Below, piece after piece: positions 16,932-25,475 of a stretch of 64,000 nucleotides of DNA. The notes under the pieces are model-generated. The model was not told where the DNA came from. It searched no databases and saw only the letters and a list, made by a program, of their open reading frames with translations. A program made the position numbers and the translations under genes. Each line of letters opens with the position of its first letter. Position 1 is the first letter of the stretch. This DNA comes from DAITQM01 sp039794245 (GTDB taxonomy: Bacteria > Pseudomonadota > Gammaproteobacteria > Xanthomonadales > Wenzhouxiangellaceae): the NCBI GenBank assembly GCA_039794245.1, contig JBDIVS010000005.1, positions 62,001-126,000 on the forward strand. The letters run 5' to 3'.

Positions 16932-18455
16932 TTGCATACGTATTCATTCACCCAACCGGCCGGCAACGACCGCCGCATCCGCACCGTGGTGATCGCCGGC
17001 GGCGGCACCGCCGGCTGGATGTGCGCCGCGGCGCTGGCCCAAGCCATCGGACCGGCCTGCCGCATCGTGCTGGTGGAATCCGAACAGATCGGCATCGTCG
17101 GCGTCGGCGAAGCGACGATCCCGCCGCTGAAACTGTTCAACCAGCAACTCGGCATCGACGAACACGATTTTCTGCGCGCCGTCAAGGGCAGTTACAAGCT
17201 CGGCATCGAATTTGCCGGCTGGACGCGCCCGGCGCATCGCTATTTCCATCCTTTCGGTCGCTTCGGCATCGAGTTCGATCTCGTACCGCTGCACCAGTAC
17301 TGGCTGCATGCCCGGCTGGCCGGCTCCACCCAAGACGAGATCACCGACTATTCGATGGCCTGGCAGATGGCCAGACGGAGCCGCTTCGCACCGCCGCGCC
17401 GCGAGCCGAACAATGTCGCCTCGACCCACGATTACGCCTACCACCTCGACGCTGCACTCTACGGCCACTATCTCCGGCGCTACGCCGAGTCGCGTGGCGT
17501 CGAACGCCGCGAAGGGCGGATCACCGATGTCCGGCTCGACGGCGAAAGCGGCCGGATTACGGCCCTCGAAATACAGGGCGGCGATGAGATCGGCGGCGAT
17601 CTGTTCATCGACTGCACCGGATTCCGCGGCCTGTTGATCGAACAGGCCCTCGGCGTCGGTTACGAGGACTGGCGCACCTGGTTGCCGTGCGACCGTGCCA
17701 TCGCGGTCGGTTCGCAGCACGGCGCCGAAGGCATGATTCCCTACACCCGGGCCACGGCGCGCCAAGCCGGCTGGCAGTGGCGCATCCCGTTGCAGCACCG
17801 GGTCGGCAACGGCCACGTCTATTGCAGCGAGTACCTCGGCGACGACGAAGCTGCGGCGATACTGCTCGCCAATCTCGAAGCCGAAGCGCTCGGCGAGCCG
17901 CGTTTTCTGCGCTTCGTCACCGGCCGGCGGAAAGCCTTCTGGTATCGCAACTGCGTCGCGATCGGCCTGGCCGCCGGTTTCCTCGAACCGCTCGAATCGA
18001 CCAGCATCCACCTGATCCAGACCGCCGTCACCCGCCTGCTGGCGCTGTTTCCGGACCGTTCATTCGCGCCGCTCGCCGCCGCCGAATACAACCGGCTGAC
18101 CTCGCTCGAATACGAGCGGGTGCGCGATTTTCTGATCCTGCACTACCACGCCAACGCCCGTCCCGAGCCATTCTGGCGCGCGCGCGCCGCCCAGGCCATC
18201 CCCGAAGCGTTGCAATACAAGATCGACCAGTACCAAAGCGCCGGCCGCCTGGTCGCCGAACCGTACGAACTGTTCCAGAACCCGAACTGGCTCGCCGTGC
18301 TCGCCGGCCAGTTGCCGCTGCCCGCCGCCTGCGAACCGCTGGTTGAATTGCGCCGCGGTGTCCCCGCTGAGCGCCATCTCGCCGGCCTGAAAAAAACCAT
18401 CGCCGCCACCGCCGAAGCCCTGCCCGACCACGCCGAATACCTCGCCCGGCACTGA
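16932..18455 (+). CDS. tryptophan-halogenase-family flavoprotein
   Basis: FAD-dependent protein of the PrnA/RebH family, 507 residues. GGGTAGW (23-29) binds FAD, the lysine that in PrnA carries the halogenating species is present in SYKLGIEF (K89), and the diagnostic WxWxIP occurs as GWQWRIP near 278-284. Such genes are often found in carbohydrate and TonB-receptor loci of proteobacteria, where the substrate is unknown. The start is TTG 16932 without a clear ribosome site, so the N-terminus is uncertain. It is divergent from GH97 with a 69-base gap. No flavin reductase is adjacent. Confidence 0.88.
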   Translation: MHTYSFTQPAGNDRRIRTVVIAGGGTAGWMCAAALAQAIGPACRIVLVESEQIGIVGVGEATIPPLKLFNQQLGIDEHDFLRAVKGSYKLGIEFAGWTRPAHRYFHPFGRFGIEFDLVPLHQYWLHARLAGSTQDEITDYSMAWQMARRSRFAPPRREPNNVASTHDYAYHLDAALYGHYLRRYAESRGVERREGRITDVRLDGESGRITALEIQGGDEIGGDLFIDCTGFRGLLIEQALGVGYEDWRTWLPCDRAIAVGSQHGAEGMIPYTRATARQAGWQWRIPLQHRVGNGHVYCSEYLGDDEAAAILLANLEAEALGEPRFLRFVTGRRKAFWYRNCVAIGLAAGFLEPLESTSIHLIQTAVTRLLALFPDRSFAPLAAAEYNRLTSLEYERVRDFLILHYHANARPEPFWRARAAQAIPEALQYKIDQYQSAGRLVAEPYELFQNPNWLAVLAGQLPLPAACEPLVELRRGVPAERHLAGLKKTIAATAEALPDHAEYLARH

Positions 18456-18585
18456 GCGAACATCGCTCCACCGCCCGGATTTTGGTTTACCATTCACCCG
18501 TCGGCGACATGGGTTGTAAATTCCATGCCGGATGCCGGCACCCCGGCAGGCCCTTATTTTCCAGATCGATACCACCGAGAGCCGT

Positions 18586-19422
18586 ATGAACGAGGAACCC
18601 CAAAACGACGACACCCGCGAAGCTGCCGAGACCCTGTTCAAGGACACTGCCCGGATGCTGCTCGAAATCGGCCGGCTGACCGCCGTCACGGTCAAGCGCA
18701 TGCGCCAGCTTATGAGCCACACGCAGATCAAGACCCTGGACGAGGAAGGGCTGAACCGTTTCGAGATGATGGCCTACGCCGGCTTCAGCCGGCGCGCCAT
18801 CCGCCTGATGCTCACCGAAGACCACCGCTGCGACCGGACAGACCTGCTCGCACGGTTTATGGGTCACTGGGCCTCCGACCCGCAGTACCCTAACGAACTG
18901 CCGATCAAGGGCGATACCTTTCCGTCGTTCCAGCACCTGCACGACCAGTACGGCAGCGATTTCACCTGCCCCGGGCTGCTGAAAGTGCTGGAAAAACACG
19001 GGCTGGTCGAAGTGCACGACGACAAGGTCCACGCCATCCGGCGCCAGGTCATTGCCGACAGCCCGCCGCAAGTCATCGACGAATTGCGCCGGGCACTGGT
19101 CTCGTTGCTCTCCACGGCCGTCCATAATCTCCGCGGTGACACGCCGCGTTTTTTGCAGCGCCGGCTGCACAGCCGCAAAATCCCGGCCGCACGGCTGCCC
19201 GAGGTCCGGGCCGCGGTCCGGGACAGGACAGAAGCGTTCATGGTGGAAATACTCGAGCTGATGGACAGTTACGAGGTGTTTGAAGAGAACGACGGAGCAT
19301 CGCCGGAGACGGGCGAGATCGAGACAGGACTCGGGATCCACTGGTTCGAGATCGAAAATCCGCAGCAACTGATCGGCGATTTCCCCGGCCACCGGGTCAC
19401 CGAAAGCGGCGAGATCATCTAG
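18586..19422 (+). CDS. DUF6502-like protein of unknown function
   Basis: Soluble protein of 278 residues starting MNEEPQNDDTREAAE. The frame is open for 18 more codons upstream, but the ATG at 18586 follows a purine-rich CGAGAG stretch and looks better. It is helical in character, with a central TFPSFQHLHDQYGSDFTCPGLLKVLEKHGLVE segment that reads like a degenerate winged-helix. No catalytic motif is visible. It resembles the DUF6502 family by recall, which I cannot confirm here. It stands alone, downstream of the halogenase. Confidence 0.65.
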   Translation: MNEEPQNDDTREAAETLFKDTARMLLEIGRLTAVTVKRMRQLMSHTQIKTLDEEGLNRFEMMAYAGFSRRAIRLMLTEDHRCDRTDLLARFMGHWASDPQYPNELPIKGDTFPSFQHLHDQYGSDFTCPGLLKVLEKHGLVEVHDDKVHAIRRQVIADSPPQVIDELRRALVSLLSTAVHNLRGDTPRFLQRRLHSRKIPAARLPEVRAAVRDRTEAFMVEILELMDSYEVFEENDGASPETGEIETGLGIHWFEIENPQQLIGDFPGHRVTESGEII

Positions 19423-19512
19423 GTGCCACATCGGAAGCGCGCGAAAGATATCATTCATTCTGGGAAAAACTCCCATAATGAGACCGATCCTGGTTCAAAC
19501 TAGGAAACCGAT

Positions 19513-19659
19513 ATGTTCCGCAAACTCGCCCCGACCCTGACCCTTGCCCTGCTCTGGACCGCCGAGGCATTGGCGACGGCAGGTAGCGGCACCGGTGCTC
19601 CGGAATCTGAATCGTTCGGCGACTGGCTCGCCGAGCTGTTCCGCTGGTGGCCGTTCTGA
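19513..19659 (+). CDS. 48-residue putative secreted peptide
   Basis: Short frame beginning MFRKLAPTLTLALLWTAEALA, which reads as a signal peptide, then a Gly/Ser/Glu-rich mature part ending in FGDWLAELFRWWPF. The charged-then-hydrophobic N-terminus and tryptophan-rich amphipathic end argue for a real product. CATAAT lies about 35 bases upstream and an AGGA-like sequence about 8 bases before the ATG. A GC-rich hairpin (19698-19706 with 19712-19720) follows. No family is recognised; a chance frame is possible. Confidence 0.5.
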   Translation: MFRKLAPTLTLALLWTAEALATAGSGTGAPESESFGDWLAELFRWWPF

Positions 19660-20059
19660 GCGACGGCACCAGATCCCGGCCCGGCGCCGGGATCCCCCTT
19701 CCCCCGCCCGGCGGGGGAAGGTTCCAGCCGGTTCGTTCCTCGTTCCTCCAACGTCTAAGGTAACTGACGCCGCGAAGCGGCGTCCAATTCACCGCCTCGT
19801 TCGATCATGTTTCTCACAGAGGCACTAAGACACGGAGGATTTTCTTTTGTAATATCCAATTTTTTTCCGTGTTCTTTGTAGCTCAGTGAGCGATCGCTAT
19901 TTTTTCATTATTCCGTCCACAAATGCAGCGGGCATACAATAGCTGCCGAGATCACGGGTTAAGCGAAGGAAATCGAAAATCGCATTTTCGATTTCCGTGC
20001 TCTGATTAATCCGGGATGGGTTCATCAGAGCTTCCTTAGATCCAGGTTCGATCTGCGGT
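19660..20059. other. 400-base gene-free region with hairpin repeats
   Basis: No coding frame is supported. It contains a GC-rich stem-loop (9-bp stem 19698-19706/19712-19720) just after the small peptide gene, a short GCCGC...GCGGC hairpin near 19770, and the long imperfect dyad listed separately at 19815-19888. The right part is A/T-rich and ends at the convergent uvrB stop. Confidence 0.6.
19815..19888. repeat. imperfect inverted repeat of the CACAGAGG-type
   Basis: 19815-19837 (beginning CACAGAGGCACTAAGACACG) and 19865-19888 are approximate reverse complements around a roughly 27-base A/T-rich loop. The sequence style matches interspersed repeats seen in many unrelated bacterial genomes. 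A second dyad of similar build lies near 51092-51212. Confidence 0.6.
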
Positions 20060-22102
20060 TCAACCGGTACCGGCCAGGCCGAAGCATTGCTCGCGCAGGG
20101 CCTGGATTTCGTCTCTGAGGCGGGCGGCTTCCTCGAACTCGAGATTTTCGGCGTGCTTGTACATCCGTTTTTCGAGTTCGGCGATATGCTGCGCCGCCTG
20201 TTCCGGGCGGACTGCGGCCGGACCGGAGTGATCGCCGGCGGCCGGTTCGGCCACGGCGTGGGCCGGGCGCCTGCGGGCCGCGGCGGCGGGTTCGGGGCGC
20301 GCCCCTTCCATGATGTCGGCTACCGCCTTGAAGATGCCCTGCGGGGTGATGCCGTGTTCGCTGTTGTAGGCGAGCTGTTTGCAACGCCGGCGCCCGGTTT
20401 CGGCCAGCGCCCGCTGCATCGAACCGGTGACGGTGTCGGCATAGAGAATGGCGCGGCCGTCAAGGTTGCGGGCGGCACGGCCGATGGTCTGGATCAACGA
20501 GCCTTCGGAACGCAGAAAGCCTTCCTTGTCGGCATCGAGGATCGCAACCAGCGCGACTTCCGGCATGTCCAGTCCCTCGCGCAACAGGTTGATGCCGACC
20601 AGGACGTCAAAGGTGCCGAGGCGCAGATCGCGGATGATCTCGACGCGCTCGACGGTTTCGATATCGGAGTGCAGATAACGGACTTTGATTTTGTGCTCGG
20701 CGAGGTAGTCGGTCAGGTTCTCGGCCATCCGCTTGGTCAGTGTCGTGACCAGGACGCGGTGGCCGGCGGCGGTGACCCGGACGATTTCGGCGAGCAGGTC
20801 ATCAACCTGGCTGAGCGCCGGCCGGACTTCCACTTCGGGGTCGATCAAGCCGGTCGGTCTGACGACCTGTTCGACCACCTGCGCCGAGCGTTGCAGCTCG
20901 TAGGCCCGCGGGGTTGCCGAGATATAAATCGTCTGCGGCGCCCTCGCCTCCCACTCCTCGAACGTCAGGGGCCGGTTGTCGAGCGCCGAGGGCAAGCGGA
21001 AACCGTATTCGACCAGCGTTTCCTTGCGCGAGCGGTCGCCACGGTACATCGCGCCAAGCTGCGGCACGGTGACGTGGCTTTCATCGACGATCAGCAGGGC
21101 ATCGGGCGGCAGATAATCGTACAGGGTCGGCGGCGGTTCGCCGCTCTGCCGGCCGGTCAGGTGCCGGGAATAGTTTTCGATGCCGGTGCAGTAGCCGAGC
21201 TCGTGCAGCATCTCGAGATCGTAGCGTGTGCGTTGTTCGAGCCGCTGCGCTTCGACCAAGCGTCCGGCGCGCTGTAATTCTTCCAGGCGTACCTTGAGTT
21301 CGGCCGCGATAGTCGCAGTAGCATCGAGCACGGTCTGGCGCGGCGTGACGTAGTGCGAGCGCGGAAAGATGGTCAGGCGCGGCGTGTGGTGCAGAACCTC
21401 ACCGGTCAGCGGATCGAAATAGACGAGCGATTCGACTTCGTCGTCAAACAATTCGATACGCACGGCGCGGGTTTCGGAATCGCCGGGAAACACGTCGATC
21501 ACCTCGCCGCGGACGCGGAATGTGCCGCGGCGCAGCTCGTAATCGTTGCGCCCGTATTGCATTTCGGCCAGACGTCTGAGAATCGTGCGTTGTCCGATTT
21601 TGGCGCCGCATTCGAGATCCAGCACCATTTTGAGAAACGCGCTCGGATCGCCGAGGCCATAGATCGCCGAGACCGTGGCGACGATGATCGTATCGCGCCT
21701 TTCGAGCAGGGCCTTGGTTGCCGCCAGCCGCATCTGCTCGATGTGCTCGTTGATCGAGGCGTCTTTTTCGATGTACGTGTCGCTGGTCGGCACGTAGGCT
21801 TCGGGCTGGTAATAATCGTAATAACTGACAAAGTATTCGACGGCGTTGTCAGGAAAGAACGACTTGAACTCGCCGTAAAGCTGGGCGGCGAGCGTTTTGT
21901 TCGGCGCCATCACCAGCGTCGGGCGCTGCACCTTGGCGATGACATTGGCCATCGTGAAGGTCTTGCCCGAGCCGGTGACGCCGAGCAGGGTCTGGGCCGC
22001 AAACCCCTCGCGCAGACCGGCGACCAGGCCGGCGATCGCCGCCGGCTGGTCGCCGGCCGGCCGGTACGGGGCGGCGAGCGTGAAACGTAGGCTTTCGGAC
22101 AT
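20060..22102 (-). CDS. uvrB: UvrABC system protein B (excinuclease subunit)
   Basis: Damage-verifying helicase-like subunit of nucleotide excision repair. The start at 22102 (MSESLRFTLAAPYRPAGDQPAAI) matches known UvrB; the frame extends upstream only by chance. 680 residues include Walker A GVTGSGKT (41-48), the beta-hairpin YYDYYQPEAYVP, LLIVDESHVT, the helicase motifs ending in TIGRAARN, and a C-terminal UVR domain (HIAELEKRMYKHAENLEFEEAARLRDEI). It is divergent from the aminotransferase gene with an 85-base gap. Confidence 0.97.
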   Translation of the reverse strand: MSESLRFTLAAPYRPAGDQPAAIAGLVAGLREGFAAQTLLGVTGSGKTFTMANVIAKVQRPTLVMAPNKTLAAQLYGEFKSFFPDNAVEYFVSYYDYYQPEAYVPTSDTYIEKDASINEHIEQMRLAATKALLERRDTIIVATVSAIYGLGDPSAFLKMVLDLECGAKIGQRTILRRLAEMQYGRNDYELRRGTFRVRGEVIDVFPGDSETRAVRIELFDDEVESLVYFDPLTGEVLHHTPRLTIFPRSHYVTPRQTVLDATATIAAELKVRLEELQRAGRLVEAQRLEQRTRYDLEMLHELGYCTGIENYSRHLTGRQSGEPPPTLYDYLPPDALLIVDESHVTVPQLGAMYRGDRSRKETLVEYGFRLPSALDNRPLTFEEWEARAPQTIYISATPRAYELQRSAQVVEQVVRPTGLIDPEVEVRPALSQVDDLLAEIVRVTAAGHRVLVTTLTKRMAENLTDYLAEHKIKVRYLHSDIETVERVEIIRDLRLGTFDVLVGINLLREGLDMPEVALVAILDADKEGFLRSEGSLIQTIGRAARNLDGRAILYADTVTGSMQRALAETGRRRCKQLAYNSEHGITPQGIFKAVADIMEGARPEPAAAARRRPAHAVAEPAAGDHSGPAAVRPEQAAQHIAELEKRMYKHAENLEFEEAARLRDEIQALREQCFGLAGTG

Positions 22103-22187
22103 AGCGGCCGGAACGTATGGGGGGCGGTCAGGATTGGTAGTATATGGAGTTGTTTTGCCAGAAAATCTCCCCCAGGATATTCCGCAC

Positions 22188-23375
22188 ATGACGCTTGAGA
22201 CTTCGCGCCGCGCCGCCGCGGTCAAACCCTCGGCGACGATCGCGGTCAGCGCACGCGCCGCCGAGCTGCGCGCCGCCGGCCGCGATATCCTGTCGCTCAG
22301 CATGGGTGAGCCTGATTTCCCAACACCGCGCCGCATCTGCCAGGCGGCGATCGCCGCGATCCGCGACGGCCAGACGCGCTATACCGCGGTAGACGGCACG
22401 CCGGAACTGAAGCGCGCGGTCCAGGAGAAGTTCAGGCGCGAAAACGGCCTCGAATACGAACTGGACGAGATCATCGCCACCACCGGCGCCAAGCAGGCGA
22501 TCTACAACCTGCTTCTGGCCCTGCTCAATCCCGGCGACGAGGTGCTGGTCCCGGCCCCCTACTGGGTGTCGTACCCCGACATGGTCCGCCTCGCCGACGG
22601 CGAGCCGGTGATCCTGGCAACGACCGCCGACCAGCAGTTCAAGATCCAGCCGCGGCAACTGGCCGGGGCGATCACGCCGCGTACCCGCCTCCTGCTGCTC
22701 AATTCGCCGTCCAACCCAACCGGCAAGACCTACCGCCGCGACGAATACCGGGCGCTGGCCGAGGTGTTGCAGGAACATCCGCGGATCGCGATTCTGAGCG
22801 ACGAAATCTACGAACATATCTACTGGGGCGACGAACCCTATTCCAGCTTCGCCGCCGCCTGCCCCGAACTGCGCGACCGGACGCTGCTCGTCAACGGCGT
22901 TTCCAAAGCCTATGCGATGACCGGCTGGCGGCTCGGCTACGCCGCCGGCCCGGCGCCGTGGATCCGGCAGATGCGCAAGATCCAGGGGCAATCGACCTCG
23001 AACCCGTGCTCGATCGCCCAGGCGGCGGCGGTTGCGGCGCTGAACGGCGAACAGGACACGGTGCGCAAAATGAACCGCGCCTTCCACCGCCGGCACGACC
23101 GCTTTATCCCGGCCCTGGCTGCGCTGCCCGGCCTGGACTGCGCGCCGACCGACGGGGCGTTTTACGCCTTTCCGGCGATCGGCGAAGCGCTTGCCGCCCG
23201 GCCCGGACTCGGCGACGACGTGGCGTTCGCCAACTGGCTGCTCGATACCGCCGGCGTCGCTGCGGTGCCGGGCAGCGCCTTCGGCATGCCGGGTCATCTC
23301 AGGCTGTCCTATGCCGCGGCCGACGAGGTGCTCGACGAGGCGTTGATCCGGCTGCGCCGGGCGCTCAACGGCTGA
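22188..23375 (+). CDS. class I aminotransferase, aspartate aminotransferase type (AT-Ib)
   Basis: PLP enzyme of 395 residues, probably transferring amino groups between aspartate and 2-oxoglutarate. The start MTLETSRRAAAVKPSATIAVSARA at 22188 follows AGGA. Conserved sites are SMGEPDFPTP, NSPSNPTGKTY, LSDEIYEH and the PLP lysine in NGVSKAYAMTGWRLGY. It resembles the thermophile/Rhizobium-type AspC subgroup rather than the E. coli type; some members also act on prephenate. The uvrB-divergent placement of an aspartate aminotransferase is common in gammaproteobacteria. Confidence 0.92.
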   Translation: MTLETSRRAAAVKPSATIAVSARAAELRAAGRDILSLSMGEPDFPTPRRICQAAIAAIRDGQTRYTAVDGTPELKRAVQEKFRRENGLEYELDEIIATTGAKQAIYNLLLALLNPGDEVLVPAPYWVSYPDMVRLADGEPVILATTADQQFKIQPRQLAGAITPRTRLLLLNSPSNPTGKTYRRDEYRALAEVLQEHPRIAILSDEIYEHIYWGDEPYSSFAAACPELRDRTLLVNGVSKAYAMTGWRLGYAAGPAPWIRQMRKIQGQSTSNPCSIAQAAAVAALNGEQDTVRKMNRAFHRRHDRFIPALAALPGLDCAPTDGAFYAFPAIGEALAARPGLGDDVAFANWLLDTAGVAAVPGSAFGMPGHLRLSYAAADEVLDEALIRLRRALNG

Positions 23376-23482
23376 CAGTCCGCGTCCACTTTCGCCTACA
23401 CAACGCCTCGCCGTTCGCCGATACCGCCGGGCCGGGTGCCTGCCGACAATGCTCCGGAGTTTGATCGCACCGGAGTTACGAC

Positions 23483-23995
23483 ATGCACCGCCACCTCGGC
23501 TTTACCTTGATGGACCTGCTGATCGCGATGTCACTGATCGCGATTCTGGTCAGCCTGGGCATCCCCGGGTTCCTCGATTTCAGCCGCAATCAGCGTCTGG
23601 CGGCGGCGGCCAACGAACTGGCCGTTGAACTGGCCTTCGCCCGCCAGAGCGCGGCGTTCGACCACCGCCCCGTCACTGTCTGCCCGTCGCTCGACCAGGC
23701 GACGTGCGCCGCCGGCAGCCCATGGGCGTCTGGCCGCCTGATCTTTGTCGATGACAACCTGAACCGCGAGCGCGAGCCTGAAGAGCCGATCCTACGCGCC
23801 GGCAGCGCCTGGGCGCGAATCCAGGCCGGCAGCGGGCGGCGCGAGCGTTTTCGTTTCATGCCCGACGGCAACGCGGTCGGCACCAACGGCAGCATCCGAT
23901 TGTGTGACGAGCGGGGCGCCGCCGCCGGCCGCCGCCTGGTGATCTCGATGACCGGCCGGGCCCGGCTCGAAGGCCCGGGTATCGATCACTGTTGA
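23483..23995 (+). CDS. GspH/FimT-family pseudopilin
   Basis: Minor pilin-like protein of type IV pili or type II secretion, 170 residues. A short leader MHRHLG is followed by FTLMDLLIAMSLIAILVSLGIPGFLDF, the prepilin-peptidase site and hydrophobic helix. The C-terminal domain has the CPS...C...FVDDN and final cysteine pattern of FimT. Position +5 after cleavage is Asp instead of the near-universal Glu. CGGAG precedes the ATG. No other pilus assembly genes are adjacent; the two major-pilin-like genes are over 20 kb away. Confidence 0.88.
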   Translation: MHRHLGFTLMDLLIAMSLIAILVSLGIPGFLDFSRNQRLAAAANELAVELAFARQSAAFDHRPVTVCPSLDQATCAAGSPWASGRLIFVDDNLNREREPEEPILRAGSAWARIQAGSGRRERFRFMPDGNAVGTNGSIRLCDERGAAAGRRLVISMTGRARLEGPGIDHC

Positions 23996-24038
23996 TCGGT
24001 GTTCTCATATCAACGCGCCGCAGAATCAGCGTAACCGT

Positions 24039-24072
24039 CTGTTGCATCAATTCCCGGGATTCTCGGTCAAGC
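24039..24072. mobile_element. truncated end of the 285-bp element family
   Basis: About 34 bases matching, with a few changes, the left end of copy B (CTGTTGCATCAATTCCCGGG and onward). The outermost CCCAA is not preserved and the rest of the element is missing, so this is a relic. Confidence 0.65.
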
Positions 24073-24099
24073 TGGTGAGTACAGCTTGGGCCGGATAAT

Positions 24100-24148
24100 G
24101 GGTCAGGTCTTGATCTTTGCACTGGATGCAAGAATCAAGACCTGACCC
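24100..24148. repeat. REP-like hairpin GGGTCAGGTCTTGAT
   Basis: A perfect 15-bp inverted repeat (24100-24114 and 24134-24148) with an inner TTGCA/TGCAA pair, forming one long hairpin. The GGGTCAGGTCTTG sequence is of the type associated with REP elements and their transposases in other genomes; no transposase gene is present here. It lies just upstream of the Fur-box promoter and may also insulate it. Confidence 0.65.
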
Positions 24149-24164
24149 CAAAATTCACCCGGGC

Positions 24165-24192
24165 TTGACTTACAAATGAGAATCGTTATCAT
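24165..24192 (+). promoter_or_regulatory. promoter overlapped by a Fur box
   Basis: TTGACT at 24165-24170 and TATCAT at 24187-24192 are separated by 16 bases. Across the spacer and -10 lies TGAGAATCGTTATCA (24177-24191), which matches the 7-1-7 Fur box (TGATAAT-N-ATTATCA) at all but one or two positions. Iron-loaded Fur would block RNA polymerase directly. The gene at 24201 starts immediately downstream. Confidence 0.75.
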
Positions 24193-24200
24193 CTATCGGC

Positions 24201-24536
24201 ATGGATATGCCCATCGCTCCCGCCCCGGCCGCCCGCCATTGCACCCCGGGCCGGGCAGCCACTGCCTGGAAGATCGAGGTGCGGATGGCGGATGGCCATC
24301 TACCCGAAGTGCGGCTCGGGCGGCGCGGGCAGCGTCTGTACCGCCGCTGGCAGGGCCTTTCCGCCTTGCTGATCCTGACCCATCCGTGCCTGCGGCGCCT
24401 GCTCTGGGAAAGCCCGCCGCCAGCCCCACACCGCCTCGATCTTTGCCCCCACGAGGCCAGCCGCGTGCTGCTCGCCGCCGCCGCGGTTCATCTGGCGCTC
24501 CGCCGGGGTGCCTCGCCGCCGCGCTGCGAACCGTGA
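24201..24536 (+). CDS. small arginine-rich protein of unknown function under a Fur box
   Basis: A 111-residue frame (alternative ATG at 24207) whose start lies within a base or two of the expected transcription start, so the mRNA would be leaderless or nearly so. It contains AWKIEVRMADGHLPEVRLGRRGQRLYRRWQGLSALLILTH, then a moderately hydrophobic C-terminal part (ASRVLLAAAAVHLALRRG). It is not HemP by motif and I recognise no family. The strong iron-type promoter is the main reason to believe it; overlapping frames are also open, so the reading frame is not certain. Confidence 0.5.
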   Translation: MDMPIAPAPAARHCTPGRAATAWKIEVRMADGHLPEVRLGRRGQRLYRRWQGLSALLILTHPCLRRLLWESPPPAPHRLDLCPHEASRVLLAAAAVHLALRRGASPPRCEP

Positions 24537-24610
24537 CTTTTGCGCTATGGCGCCGGCGGCGGGCAGCGCCTACAATCCCGATCCTGACCCACCTGTCCGA
24601 GAGGATCGCC

Positions 24611-25357
24611 ATGTCCCCGAAATCGCTTGCTCTTTCAATTTTCACTGCCGGCCTGTTGCTGACCGGCACGGTGTTTGCCGCCCCCGATGTCGATGAGATC
24701 GTCGCCAAGGCCATCGAGGCGCGCGGCGGTTACGACGCGATCAAGGCGCTCGACAGCGCCCGGATCAGCGGCGAAATGAACATGATGGGCAACCCGGCGC
24801 CGATGCGCATGGAATGGAAACGGCCAAACAAAATGCGCATGGAGTTCGATTTCCAGGGCATGACCGCGGTGATGGCCTATGACGGCGAAGGCGGCTGGAG
24901 CATCATGCCGTTTCTCGGCAAGACCACGGCCGAACCGATGGCCGAGGACCAACTGAAAGACGTCAAGAACCAGGCCGATTTCGACGGCGAACTGGTCGAT
25001 TACAAGGCCAAGGGCCACCAGGTCGAACTGGTCGGCAAGGAAGAGGTGGACGGCACCGACGCCTGGCACCTGAAACTGACCAAAGCGAGCGGCGATATCG
25101 AGCACATCTATCTCGACGCCGAGCACTACCTGGCCTTCAAACAGACCTCGAATACCACGCGCCAGGGCGTGACGACGACGATCAACACCCTGTTCGGCGA
25201 TTACCAGGAGGTGGCCGGCGTGCTGTTTCCGTTCTACGCCGAGGCGATGCCCGAAGGGGCGCCGGCCGGCCAGGCGATCACGATTCTGGGCATCGAACCG
25301 AATGTCGAGATCGACGACGCGCGCTTTGCGATGCCTGAAACAACCGCCGTGAAATAA
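24611..25357 (+). CDS. periplasmic outer-membrane-lipoprotein-sorting-like (LolA-fold) protein
   Basis: 248-residue exported protein with signal peptide MSPKSLALSIFTAGLLLTGTVFA and a GAGAGGATC ribosome site. The mature part (IEARGGYDAIKALDSARISGEMNMMG...MRMEWKRPNKMRMEFDFQGMTAVMAYDGEGGW) looks like the half-barrel fold shared by LolA/LolB and related proteins, but it is not LolA itself, whose gene neighbours are different. Its ligand is unknown. TACAAT at 24571-24576 could be its own -10 box; alternatively it is transcribed from the Fur-controlled promoter. Confidence 0.75.
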   Translation: MSPKSLALSIFTAGLLLTGTVFAAPDVDEIVAKAIEARGGYDAIKALDSARISGEMNMMGNPAPMRMEWKRPNKMRMEFDFQGMTAVMAYDGEGGWSIMPFLGKTTAEPMAEDQLKDVKNQADFDGELVDYKAKGHQVELVGKEEVDGTDAWHLKLTKASGDIEHIYLDAEHYLAFKQTSNTTRQGVTTTINTLFGDYQEVAGVLFPFYAEAMPEGAPAGQAITILGIEPNVEIDDARFAMPETTAVK

Positions 25358-25475
25358 ATCAGCCGGCCGCCGTCCGCACCCTCCCTGAGGCTATCCGGGC
25401 ATCAGGGAGCGGAGGGTCATTTCGACAATTTACCCGTCGCACGGCGGCGGCCGCCAGCCGCTCAGGAGACCAACC

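Noticed and set aside
24201..24536. Assignment of the Fur-controlled small gene as HemP/haemin uptake protein
   Set aside because: Position and size are suggestive, but the conserved HemP core motif is not present.
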